A stretch of 64,000 nt of DNA from Acidobacteriota bacterium (lineage in GTDB: Bacteria; Acidobacteriota; UBA6911), in assembly GCA_031271905.1 (NCBI GenBank), contig JAISUT010000064.1, positions 1 through 64,000 of the forward strand, given 5' to 3'. A model generated the notes under the pieces. The model was not told the origin of the DNA. It saw only the letters and a list, made by a program, of their open reading frames with translations, and did no database searches. Positions 55,433-64,000 of this stretch are shown here, in pieces (the stretch's first letter is position 1; each line of letters opens with the position of its first letter). Position numbers and translations under genes: made by a program.

Positions 55433-56881
55433 ATGAGCCGATTCATCCGCAATCTTCCGATACCGGGTCTGCCGCATTGGCTGCCCCTGTTGACCCTGCC
55501 GGTCTGGCTGGCGCTGGTCGCGACGCCCTGCGGCTTCCCCGCGGAGGGGGCGCCTGCCGCGCAAGACGACCCGTCGGCCGCCAGCCCTTTGACGCTCGAA
55601 CGGGCGGTCGAACTCGCCCTCGAGCGCAACCCGGAGATGCTGGTCTCCAAGGAAGGGTTGAACGAGCTGCGGGGGAAGATCACCGAGGTGCGCTCGCAGG
55701 CGTTCCCGCAGGTCACCTTCCAAGGTTACGGCTTGCGCCTGCGCGACCCGAGCATCTTGAACAGCTCCAGCTTCGACGACCTCCCCGACGATTTCCGGGA
55801 CTTGCTGGTGCCGCACCCCAACAACATGTTCAACCTGGGGCTCAACGTCCGCCAGCCGGTCTACAACGCCGGAAAGGTCTCGACGGCGCTGGAGCTGGCG
55901 AAGGTCAGCCTCACGGCGGCGGACGCCGAAAGCGAGGCGGTGCGGCGCCAGCTCACCTTCCGGGTGTTCCAGGCGTTCCACGACCTGCTCCTGGCCCAAG
56001 CCAACCTGGGGCTGGTGCTCGACACGCAACGGCAGCGCGAAGAGCATCTGCGGCAGGCGCGGACGCTGTTCGACAACGGCGTCGCCACCGAGGTGGACGT
56101 GTTGCGCTCCGAGGTCGCCGTCGCCAACCTGGCGCCGGACGTCATCCGCTCGCGCAACATGGTGCGCCTCGCCCGCTCCGCGCTCAACAACCTGATCATG
56201 GTGGACATCGACGCGCCGACGGTGCCGGCCGACACGTTGCGGCACCGCCCTTGGGGCGTGGAGACGTTGGAGTCGTTGCAGGCGCGCGCCCTGGGACGCC
56301 GACCCGAGGTCGAAGCCGCCCGCAAGCAGGTGGCGCAGATGCGCCTCGCCGAGCGTCTGGCGGGCGCGGAGAACAAGTTGAACGTAGACATGGAGGGGCA
56401 ATGGGGCTTCGCCGCGCGCAAGCCGCAGAACCTGTTCGACAACGACTACTCCAGTTGGAACCTCACCTTCAGCTTCAAGCTGCCGCTCTTCGACGGCGGC
56501 CGCAAGTCGGGGCTGGTGCGACAGGCTTCCGCGCGGGTGCGCGCCGCCGAGCAGCGCCTGGCGCTGGTCGAGAACAACGTCCGGCTGGAGGTGAAGCAGG
56601 CGTATGACGCGATGCAGTCCTCGGCCGAGGCCATAGCCGCCGCACGGTTGGGCGAGAGCCAGGCCGACAGGGTGTTCCGCATGATGCAGGACAACTACCG
56701 CTACGGCGCGGCGACGACGCTGGACGTCACCGACGCCGAGACCGCGCTCTCCGCAGCGCGCACCTCCGGCGTAAACGCCATATACGAGTACGAGGTCGCC
56801 AAGGCGAGGCTGCGCCTTGCCGCCGGGATCCCGATTCTTGACACGGCGGCGGACGCCGGTGCGGTCGTCGGCGATGAATAA
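55433..56881 (+). CDS. TolC family outer membrane efflux protein
   Basis: LTLERAVELALERNPEML...repeated coiled-coil OEP pattern; followed by MFP and RND genes. Confidence 0.92.
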   Translation: MSRFIRNLPIPGLPHWLPLLTLPVWLALVATPCGFPAEGAPAAQDDPSAASPLTLERAVELALERNPEMLVSKEGLNELRGKITEVRSQAFPQVTFQGYGLRLRDPSILNSSSFDDLPDDFRDLLVPHPNNMFNLGLNVRQPVYNAGKVSTALELAKVSLTAADAESEAVRRQLTFRVFQAFHDLLLAQANLGLVLDTQRQREEHLRQARTLFDNGVATEVDVLRSEVAVANLAPDVIRSRNMVRLARSALNNLIMVDIDAPTVPADTLRHRPWGVETLESLQARALGRRPEVEAARKQVAQMRLAERLAGAENKLNVDMEGQWGFAARKPQNLFDNDYSSWNLTFSFKLPLFDGGRKSGLVRQASARVRAAEQRLALVENNVRLEVKQAYDAMQSSAEAIAAARLGESQADRVFRMMQDNYRYGAATTLDVTDAETALSAARTSGVNAIYEYEVAKARLRLAAGIPILDTAADAGAVVGDE

Positions 56882-56889
56882 GGAATAAA

Positions 56890-57010
56890 GGGAGCCTCTA
56901 AAGAACTCGCCGACAAGGCGTCGCCGCAGGTCGAAAAGCGGAGTTTGCCAGGGCGAATGGGCATTTCCGACCAAGGCGCAACGCAGCGTCCGGGGTTTTT
57001 AGAGGTCCCC
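56890..57010 (-). repeat. Dispersed palindromic element, copy 10 (long form, orientation B), inside the tolC-MFP-RND operon
   Basis: gggagcctctaaagaactcgccgacaaggcgtcgccgcaggtcgaaaagcggagtttgccagggcgaatgggcatttccgaccaaggcgcaacgcagcgtccggggtttttagaggtcccc. Confidence 0.95.
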
Positions 57011-57103
57011 CTATAAGGAAAACGATAAACTGCGGTTGGGTGCCAAGTCGTTCGCGTCCTGGCCCTGCGGTGCGCCGCACCCCGCAAAACAAGAGGATGC
57101 GCC

Positions 57104-58282
57104 ATGAATAGGAAGTTCGTCTTGTACCCGTCGCTGGCCGTAGCCTTGGCGCTCTGCGCCGCCGGACAATGGGGGTGCGGCGGCGCGAAAGGCACCCCGG
57201 ACGGGGGAGGCCGGGACGCCGCGCCCGACGTCGCCGGGGAGGCGCCGGGAGGCGCCGTGCTCGAAGTCCGCGCCGAACCCGTCGGCCGCCGCGAATGGAC
57301 CTCCGCCGTCGAGGTGTCCGGCGACCTGGCGTCCCGCTCCGTCGTGGAGGTCAGGCCGGAAGTCACCGGCAGGCTGACCGCCGTCTACTTCGACGAGGGG
57401 GACGGCGTGCGCCAGGGGCAGTTGGTCGCCGAGATCGACGCGACCGGCTACCAGTTGGCATACGACCAGGCCGCCGCCGCGCTCGCGGTCGCCGAGGCGG
57501 GCTTGGGGCGGGCGCAGGTCGCGGTCGAGCACGCGGCGGGCGAGAAGACGCGCGCCGACAACCTCCTGCGCAGCGGCGGCATCACGCAGAAGGACCACGC
57601 GGCGGCGGTCACGGGGGAGAAGGACGCCGCCGCGCAGGTGACGCTGGCGGAGGCGCAGGTCAAGCAGGCCCGCGCGGCGCTGGCGGTCGTCGAGAAGTCG
57701 TTGCGCGACTGCAAGGTGACCGCCCCCGCCTCCGGCCAGGTGCAGAAGAGGAACTTCGACAAGGGGACTTTGGTCGCCGCAGGCTCGCCGTTGCTCACGC
57801 TGGTGGACAACGGCCAGTTGGAGCTCGAATGCGAGGTGCCCTCCCACCAACTGGCGGCTATCCGGCCGGGGCAGAAGGCGACGTTCCAAACCCCGACCTG
57901 GGGCGGGCGCCTTTTCAACGGGGTCGTCTCCTCCGTCAACCCGGCGGTGGCGGCAGCCAGCCGTTCCGCGAAGGTGATCCTGCGCATCGGGAATCCCGGC
58001 GGGGAGCTGCGCAGCGGCATGTACGCGCGCGGGACGATCCTCACCGAGACGGTCCCGGACGCGCTGGTCGTCAGCCGCGACGCCCTGATCCCCGGCAAGG
58101 AGGGGACGGCGGCGGCCGTCTACGCGGTGCGCGAGGGCAGGGCGCGGCGGGTGGAAATCGAACTGGGCGGCACGCGCGAGGGGTGGGCGCGGGTGCTCGG
58201 GGGCTTGGGCGACGGGGACATGGTGGTCACCGAGATCGGCCCGTCGTTGAAGGACGGCTCCCCCGTGAAGTTGCGCCAGTAA
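57104..58282 (+). CDS. RND efflux periplasmic adaptor (MFP/HlyD family)
   Basis: RPEVTGRLTAVYFDEGDGVRQGQLVAEIDATGYQLAYDQA...ALAVVEKSLRDCKVTAPASGQV. Confidence 0.93.
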   Translation: MNRKFVLYPSLAVALALCAAGQWGCGGAKGTPDGGGRDAAPDVAGEAPGGAVLEVRAEPVGRREWTSAVEVSGDLASRSVVEVRPEVTGRLTAVYFDEGDGVRQGQLVAEIDATGYQLAYDQAAAALAVAEAGLGRAQVAVEHAAGEKTRADNLLRSGGITQKDHAAAVTGEKDAAAQVTLAEAQVKQARAALAVVEKSLRDCKVTAPASGQVQKRNFDKGTLVAAGSPLLTLVDNGQLELECEVPSHQLAAIRPGQKATFQTPTWGGRLFNGVVSSVNPAVAAASRSAKVILRIGNPGGELRSGMYARGTILTETVPDALVVSRDALIPGKEGTAAAVYAVREGRARRVEIELGGTREGWARVLGGLGDGDMVVTEIGPSLKDGSPVKLRQ

Positions 58283-58300
58283 CAGGCAAAGGGCACGTCA

Positions 58301-61300
58301 ATGGTCTTATCTGATCTCTCGGTCAAGCAGCCGGTCTTCGCCACTATGATGATGGTCGCATTGGTGGTGCTCGGCATATTCTCCTACAGGGAGCTTTCCG
58401 TCGACCTGTTCCCCGACGTCGACCTGCCGGTCGTCACGGTGCAGACCACTTATCCGGGCGTCGCGCCCGAGACGGTCGAGACCGAGGTCACCAAGCGCAT
58501 CGAGGAGGCCATCAACCCGATCGAGGGGGTCAAGCACATCACCTCCACCACCACGGAGGGGATATCCGTCGTCGTCACCGAGTTCGAGCTGGGGACGGAC
58601 ATCCACACCGCCGCCCAGGACGTGCGCAGCAAGGTCAGCGCGTTGCGCCGCGACTTCCCCGCAGGCGTGGACGAGCCGGTGATCGACCGTATGGATCCGG
58701 GCGACCTGCCGGTCATATCACTCTCGGTGGCATCCCCCGAACTGACGCACAAGGAGCTGACCTCGCTGACCGAGAAGGTGGTCAAGAAGCGCCTGGAGAA
58801 CATCGAGGGGGTCGGCTCGGTCAAGATCATCGGCGGACAGCGGCGGGAGATCGAGGTCTACCTCGACCCGGCGCGCCTGAAGACCTACGGCCTGACCGTG
58901 CCGGAGGTGGTGCAGGCGCTGGCGAGCGAGAACATCGAGATCCCCGCCGGCAAGGTGCAGGGCGCGGCGGTGGAGGAGCTGGTGCGCGTGGAGGGGAAGG
59001 CGGTCGCGCCGGAGGACTTCGACGCGCTGATCGTCAAGAACATCCAAGGCGTCCCCATCCGCCTGGGCGAAGTCGCGCGCGTCGAGGACGGATACGAGGA
59101 GCAGCGCACCCTGGCGCTCGACCGCGGCGAGCGGGCGCTCGCCCTTGAAATCCGCAAGCAGTCGGGGGGCAACACGGTCGATGTCGCCGAATCGGTCAAG
59201 GCCGAGATCCCGCGCCTGAACCAAGAGCTGCCGGGAGGAGCCCGGCTCGGCATCGTCAAAGACTCCTCGCAGTTCATCCGCGAGTCGGTGGACGATGTGC
59301 AAAGCACGCTGGTGCTGGGGGCGCTGTTCACCGTCTTCATCGTCTACCTGTTCCTGAACAGTTGGCGCAGCACCGTCATCACCGGCCTGACGCTGCCGGT
59401 CTCCATCATCTCCTCGTTCATCGTCATGGGGATCATGGATTTCTCGCTGAACATCCTGACGCTCCTGGGGCTGTCGCTCTCGGTGGGGCTGTTGATCGAC
59501 GACGCCATCGTGGTGCGCGAGAACATCGTCCGGCACATGCAGTTCGGCAAGGACCACTTCGAGGCGGCGCGCGAGGGGACTAGCGAGATCGGCCTCGCGG
59601 TGATGGCGACCACCTTCTCCATCATCGCGGTCTTCGTCCCCATCGCCTTCATGAAGGGGATCGTCGGGCGGTTCTTCTTCGAGTTCGGCATCACCGTGGC
59701 GTTCGCGGTGATGGTCTCGCTGTTCGTCTCCTTCACGATGGATCCGATGCTCTCCTCGCGCTGGTACGACCCGGCGACCGAGGCGGGGGCCGAGCGGCGC
59801 GGGCTCAGCCGCCTGCTGGAAGCCTTCGACCGGCGCTTCGTCGAGCTGGGCGGCGTGTATGAGAAGGTGATAGCCGCCGCCCTGCGCCACCGGCTCCTGG
59901 TGGTGGGCGCCGCGGCGCTGTTTTTCGCCGGGGGGCTCGCGGTGTTCGGCTCGCTCGGGCAGGAGTTCATGCCGGGCTACGACCGCGGGGAGTTCCAGGT
60001 CAGCTTCAAGGCGGCGTCCGGCAACACCATCGAGCAGACCGAGGCGATAGCGAACGAGATCGCCGCCGCTGTCGCGGCCAAACCGGGGGTGGACTACGTC
60101 TTCACCACCATCGGCGCGGGGGAGAGCGCCGCCATCAACGAAGGCTCGGTCTATGTGAAGCTCAAGGACAAGGGGGCGCGGGCGCTCACGGACGACGAGT
60201 TGCGCGGCGGCTTGCGCCGGGACCTCGCCAGCTACGGCCGCGCCATCACCAGCATCGAGGACGTGCCCGACCTGGGCGACGCCCGCCCGGTGCAACTGAG
60301 CGTGCAGGGGCCCGACATGGCGGTGCTGGACGAGCTCTCCGCCGAGGTCGTGGACGCCATAGCCGGCGTCCCCGGCGCGGTGGACTTGGACAGGAGCCTC
60401 GACCGCGACAAGCCTGAGCTTTTGGCGCGCATCGACCGGAGGGTCGCCTCCGACCTCGGCGTCAACCTCCAGACGCTGGCGGTCACGTTGCGGGCGCTGC
60501 TGAACGGGGAGGTGGCGACGCAGTTCGAGGACGAGGACGGCGACGCCTACGACGTGCGGGTGCGCCTGGACGCCGCCGACCGGCGGTCGCTGGACGCGCT
60601 GCTCGGCATCGACATCCCGAGCAGCAAGAAGGACGCCGCCGGACGCGACATCCGCATCCCCATCGGGCAGGTGGCGGAGTTCACGCGCGGCTCAAGCCTC
60701 GCGCAGATACGGCACATGGACCTCGCGCGCGAGGTGCGCGTCTTCGCCAACACCTACGGGCGTCCGATGGGGGACGTCGAGGCCGACATCCAGAAGGCGC
60801 TGGATGAGAAGGTGCTGTTCCCCCCCGGCTATTCCGCCCGTTTCACGGGCGACGCCGAGGAGATGAACAGCACCTTCGGATACATCTACGAGGCGCTCGT
60901 CCTGGCGGTCATATTCATCTACCTCATCCTGGCGTCGCAGTTCGGCAGCTTCACGCACCCGCTGGCGATCATGCTGGCGCTGCCGCTGTCGCTGATCGGG
61001 GTGGCGGTCATCCTGCTCCTGACGCGCGACACGCTCAACATCATGTCGATGATCGGGCTCATACTCCTGATGGGATTGGTGACCAAGAACGCCATCCTGC
61101 TCATCGACTACGCCAACCGCCGGCGCCGCGAAGGGATGGAGCGGACGGCGGCGCTGGTGGAGGCGGGCAAGACCCGCTTCCGCCCGATCATCATGACGAC
61201 GCTGGCGATGATCTTCGGGATGTTGCCGCTCGCCTTCGAGATCGGGGCGGGCTCGGAGCTGCGCTCCCCGATGGCGCGCTCGGTCATCGGAGGGTTGATT

Positions 61301-61444
61301 ACATCCACGCTCTTGACGCTCATCGTCGTGCCGGTGGCATACTCGCTGCTCGACGACCTGACCGCGCGGCTGTTCAAGGGAACCTCTAAAGACCTCGCCG
61401 ACAAGGCGTCGCCGCAGGTCGGAAAGCAGGGTTCGCCGAGGTAA
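58301..61444 (+). CDS. RND efflux pump permease (AcrB/MexB/CzcA superfamily)
   Basis: VKQPVFATMMMVALVVLGIFSYRELSVDLFPDVDLPVVTVQTTYPGVAPETVE..., twelve-TM RND architecture; C-terminal ~21 aa encoded by dispersed repeat. Confidence 0.96.
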   Translation: MVLSDLSVKQPVFATMMMVALVVLGIFSYRELSVDLFPDVDLPVVTVQTTYPGVAPETVETEVTKRIEEAINPIEGVKHITSTTTEGISVVVTEFELGTDIHTAAQDVRSKVSALRRDFPAGVDEPVIDRMDPGDLPVISLSVASPELTHKELTSLTEKVVKKRLENIEGVGSVKIIGGQRREIEVYLDPARLKTYGLTVPEVVQALASENIEIPAGKVQGAAVEELVRVEGKAVAPEDFDALIVKNIQGVPIRLGEVARVEDGYEEQRTLALDRGERALALEIRKQSGGNTVDVAESVKAEIPRLNQELPGGARLGIVKDSSQFIRESVDDVQSTLVLGALFTVFIVYLFLNSWRSTVITGLTLPVSIISSFIVMGIMDFSLNILTLLGLSLSVGLLIDDAIVVRENIVRHMQFGKDHFEAAREGTSEIGLAVMATTFSIIAVFVPIAFMKGIVGRFFFEFGITVAFAVMVSLFVSFTMDPMLSSRWYDPATEAGAERRGLSRLLEAFDRRFVELGGVYEKVIAAALRHRLLVVGAAALFFAGGLAVFGSLGQEFMPGYDRGEFQVSFKAASGNTIEQTEAIANEIAAAVAAKPGVDYVFTTIGAGESAAINEGSVYVKLKDKGARALTDDELRGGLRRDLASYGRAITSIEDVPDLGDARPVQLSVQGPDMAVLDELSAEVVDAIAGVPGAVDLDRSLDRDKPELLARIDRRVASDLGVNLQTLAVTLRALLNGEVATQFEDEDGDAYDVRVRLDAADRRSLDALLGIDIPSSKKDAAGRDIRIPIGQVAEFTRGSSLAQIRHMDLAREVRVFANTYGRPMGDVEADIQKALDEKVLFPPGYSARFTGDAEEMNSTFGYIYEALVLAVIFIYLILASQFGSFTHPLAIMLALPLSLIGVAVILLLTRDTLNIMSMIGLILLMGLVTKNAILLIDYANRRRREGMERTAALVEAGKTRFRPIIMTTLAMIFGMLPLAFEIGAGSELRSPMARSVIGGLITSTLLTLIVVPVAYSLLDDLTARLFKGTSKDLADKASPQVGKQGSPR

Positions 61445-61497
61445 ATGGGCATTTTCGACCAAGGCGCAACGCGGCGTCCGGGGTTCCCAGGGGTTCC
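61378..61497 (-). repeat. Dispersed palindromic element, copy 11 (long form, orientation B), overlaps 3' end of RND permease gene
   Basis: gggaacctctaaagacctcgccgacaaggcgtcgccgcaggtcggaaagcagggttcgccgaggtaaatgggcattttcgaccaaggcgcaacgcggcgtccggggttcccaggggttcc. Confidence 0.95.
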
Positions 61498-61503
61498 TTC
61501 AAG

Positions 61504-61541
61504 AAAAAAAGAACGCCCGGGGCGGGCCGCGCCCCGCCCCC
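61504..61541 (-). terminator. Rho-independent terminator of the FGE-fold lipoprotein gene
   Basis: Minus strand GGGCGGG...CCCGCCC hairpin followed by TTCTTTTTTT. Confidence 0.65.
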
Positions 61542-61542
61542 G

Positions 61543-63816
61543 CTACTGCGAACCGGATGCCAGGCGGAAGCCAAGCGCCTCGCTGCGATAGCCGGGGGCG
61601 GCGCCGCCGCGATACGACACCCGTGCGAACCTCGCGCCGAGGCCCCAGCTCCCGCTCCGGATCACGCGGTTCGAGCCCGAGACAGGCCCTGTGGGATCGG
61701 TCTGCGCATCGCCGGAGTAGGCGCCATACCAGTCGGACGCCCACTCATACACGTTTCCGCTCATGTCGTGGATCCCCAGCTCGTTCCCCGGCTTCGTCCC
61801 GACTTCGTGCGCGACCTTGTCGGAATTGACGACATACCACGCCACGTCTACCGCATTGTCGCCCCCGCTGTACTTGTGGTTCGGGTTTGACGCCGACGCG
61901 CCTCCCCGCGCCGCATACTCCCACTCCGCCTCCGTCGGCAGCCGGTACACGCGCCCCGTCCCCGCCACAGCCTCCAGTTTGTTCAGCTTGCAGACGAACC
62001 CGTCCTCATAGTAGGTGACGCCCTTTGCCTCGGCATCCTCCATAGCCATGCAGGCGCCGCTACCGCTATTCCCCACTATGTCGTTCCAGCTCACCTGCTC
62101 GACGGGACGCCTTTCCCGATCCGCGCCTGTGAAAGCCGACGGGTTGCCGCCCATCACCGCCTTCCATTGCGCCTGCGTCACCTCGTACTTCCCCATGGAG
62201 AACCCGCTCAATGTCACAGCATGCGCCAGGTATTCATTGCTATAGCAATCGTCCCCCTGCTCGGCGGTGCAACCCATCGTGAACGTGCCGCCAGCCACCG
62301 GCACCATCCCCACCAGCGTCACCGCCCCGCAGCCGACCTCGATCGCCGCGGAATTCCCCGCGCCATCCGTCACCGTCACCTGCACCGCCCCGGCCGCCGC
62401 CAGCGCCGTCGGCGCACCCGTGACCTCACCCGTCGCGGGGTCGATCTCAAGACCGGCGGGCAGCCCCGTCGCGCTGTACGTATAAGGCGGGACGCCGCCG
62501 GTCGCAGCACCCACCGTCACGGGCGTCACCGCCTCACCCACCACCATCGTCGGGATGTCGTAGCCCGGGTCGTCCGCCAGCTCCAGCGTGCTCGGCTCCA
62601 CCGTCAGCGTCGCAGCCTTCGCCACCGTCAAATCCTCCGTCGCCTTCACCGTCACCGCATACGTCCCCGGCGCCGTCCCCGAGCACTCCACGCTGTTGCC
62701 GCTCACCGAGCACGTCGCCCCGGTCGCCGGGGTCACCACCGGATGCTCGAAGCCCGTGTACTCCGGCGTCACCGTGAACACCTTCCGCTGACCCAGCTTG
62801 GCGGTCTCCGTCGCGGGCGAGACGCCCAGCCGGAACGCCGTCAGCGTCGCCGTCTTCACCACCGTCAAATCCTCCGCAGCCGTCACCGTCACCGTATACG
62901 TCCCCGGCGCCGTCGCCGTGCAGGTCGCCCCGGCACCGTCCTTCACGCACCCCAGCCCAGCCCCGGACGGGCTCACCAAGACGGTGTAGCCCGTGCTCTC
63001 CGCCGTCACAGAGAACGCCTGCTTCCGATCTACTTCCACCGCCACCACCTTGGGCGAGATCGCCAACGACACCGCGCCGCCGAACGGCGCCCCGTCCTCC
63101 GTCGTGTGCGCCTGCTCGATCACGACCGCCACCGTCACGCCCCCGGAGGTCACCTCCACCACCGCCTCCCGGTCCGCGCCCGTCCTGTTCACGGCCAGCT
63201 TCACCGTCAGGTTCTGGTCGCCCGCGCCGCCGGACGCGGGCGAGACCACCAGCCACGACGGCAGCGCCCCGCCGGCCGGGCCTTTCACCGTCCACACCTC
63301 AGCCGCGTTGAACTCCAGCCTCCCCGCCGTCTCGTCCGCGCAGTATCGCCCCTGCACCGCTTTCGCGTCGCCGCCGGGGCCCATCGCCACTGCGGGCACT
63401 TCGACCTCGGCCTCGGCCTTCACGGAAGCGTCCTGGGTCGAGGTCACCGTCACCTTATACGTCCCCGCCGCCGTCGCCGTGCAGGTCGCCCCGGCGCCGT
63501 CCTTCACGCACTCCAGCCCAGGCCCGGACGGGCTCACCGAGACGGTGTAGTCCGTGCGCTCCGCCGTCACCTTGATCGTCGCCGCATGGCCGTACAGCAC
63601 CGTCACCGTCCCCGCCGCAATCGCCAGCTTCGGCGCCTCCGCCACTGGCGTGGAGATGTCGCCGATGGTGCCGATGTCGCTGATGCCGGCGGCGTCGTCG
63701 ATGCCGCCATTCTTGTTCCCGCCGCCGCAGGAAGCGCCCGCCAGCGCCAGCAACATCAACGCCGTCGCCAACGCAGCCCATGCGTCCGCGCCCCCGAATA
63801 GCCGTCTTCCCTTCAT
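61543..63816 (-). CDS. Secreted lipoprotein-like, Ig-like repeats plus C-terminal FGE/SUMF1 fold
   Basis: Signal LLALAGASCGGG; BACON-like and putative-Ig regions with internal repeats (GAGATCTATAPGTYTVTVTAAEDLTV); VAGGTFTMGCTAEQGDDC...RLPTEAEWEYAARGG...MSGNVYEWASDWY...GFRLA. Confidence 0.88.
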   Translation of the reverse strand: MKGRRLFGGADAWAALATALMLLALAGASCGGGNKNGGIDDAAGISDIGTIGDISTPVAEAPKLAIAAGTVTVLYGHAATIKVTAERTDYTVSVSPSGPGLECVKDGAGATCTATAAGTYKVTVTSTQDASVKAEAEVEVPAVAMGPGGDAKAVQGRYCADETAGRLEFNAAEVWTVKGPAGGALPSWLVVSPASGGAGDQNLTVKLAVNRTGADREAVVEVTSGGVTVAVVIEQAHTTEDGAPFGGAVSLAISPKVVAVEVDRKQAFSVTAESTGYTVLVSPSGAGLGCVKDGAGATCTATAPGTYTVTVTAAEDLTVVKTATLTAFRLGVSPATETAKLGQRKVFTVTPEYTGFEHPVVTPATGATCSVSGNSVECSGTAPGTYAVTVKATEDLTVAKAATLTVEPSTLELADDPGYDIPTMVVGEAVTPVTVGAATGGVPPYTYSATGLPAGLEIDPATGEVTGAPTALAAAGAVQVTVTDGAGNSAAIEVGCGAVTLVGMVPVAGGTFTMGCTAEQGDDCYSNEYLAHAVTLSGFSMGKYEVTQAQWKAVMGGNPSAFTGADRERRPVEQVSWNDIVGNSGSGACMAMEDAEAKGVTYYEDGFVCKLNKLEAVAGTGRVYRLPTEAEWEYAARGGASASNPNHKYSGGDNAVDVAWYVVNSDKVAHEVGTKPGNELGIHDMSGNVYEWASDWYGAYSGDAQTDPTGPVSGSNRVIRSGSWGLGARFARVSYRGGAAPGYRSEALGFRLASGSQ

Positions 63817-63885
63817 CGCCATGCCCCCTGTCGTGATTTCCGCCTGCCGCACGCGCGCACGTCCGCCGGGAGTTGCGGGGTGCGC

Positions 63886-64000
63886 TTATTTCACCGCCAC
63901 CCGCTTGGTCAGCCGGATGTCCCTGGACGAGGAGCCCACCGCGATGTCGATCACGCCCCCCTCCAGCGCCCATTTGTGCCGCGCCTCGTCCCAATGGCGG
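63886..64000 (-). CDS. Partial C-terminus, glycoside hydrolase family 3 beta-glucosidase-like (Fn3-like domain)
   Basis: Minus frame reads RHWDEARHKWALEGGVIDIAVGSSSRDIRLTKRVAVK*, typical of the GH3 C-terminal Fn3-like domain; truncated by window edge. Confidence 0.6.
   Translation of the reverse strand, partial: RHWDEARHKWALEGGVIDIAVGSSSRDIRLTKRVAVK

Noticed and set aside
1802-61497. CRISPR array interpretation of the recurrent repeats
   Set aside because: Copies are kilobases apart, in both orientations, with no regular spacers and no cas genes.
1802-61497. Dispersed repeats as simple rho-independent terminators
   Set aside because: Many copies are upstream of genes, within operons or in divergent promoters, and are far longer than a terminator; a termination role for some copies is not excluded.
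36095-63816. Catalytic formylglycine-generating enzymes
   Set aside because: The usual C-terminal catalytic cysteine pair is not apparent and no sulfatase is adjacent; called as FGE fold only.

Overview
This is a high-GC 64 kb bacterial chromosomal segment, apparently Gram-negative (LolA-like, TolC/RND and MscS-type proteins), with about 47 convincing CDSs and no rRNA, tRNA, CRISPR array, prophage or intact transposase that I could recognise. Recognisable blocks are: a P-II gene plus a NhaD/CitMHS-type antiporter; a hydroxycinnamoyl-CoA hydratase/lyase-like enzyme; a CcmA/CcmB-type ABC exporter; DegP/HtrA; an RDD/SpoIIM/TPM/LemA/DUF58/MoxR/DUF4350/DUF4129 cluster; GlmM; MATE; a hybrid histidine kinase plus HD-GYP regulator; ModF-like; ilvN-ilvB; rimI/tsaB/mutS; a Lol-like transport cluster; a sigma-70 factor; an EF-G paralogue; a split B12-dependent methionine synthase pair; a tolC-MFP-RND efflux operon; and two FGE/SUMF1-fold proteins. 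The most notable non-CDS signals are: (1) an 11-copy dispersed palindromic element (about 121 bp long form, about 62 bp short form) found in intergenic regions, which in two cases supplies the in-frame C-terminal tail and stop codon of a neighbouring gene; (2) a textbook ribosome-mediated attenuator with a 39-aa Ile/Val-rich leader peptide upstream of ilvN-ilvB; (3) a sigma54-like promoter upstream of the P-II gene; and (4) two FGE-fold proteins whose C-termini resemble diversity-generating-retroelement variable regions, although no reverse transcriptase or template repeat is visible here. All calls are from reading sequence and motifs; no database search was run.
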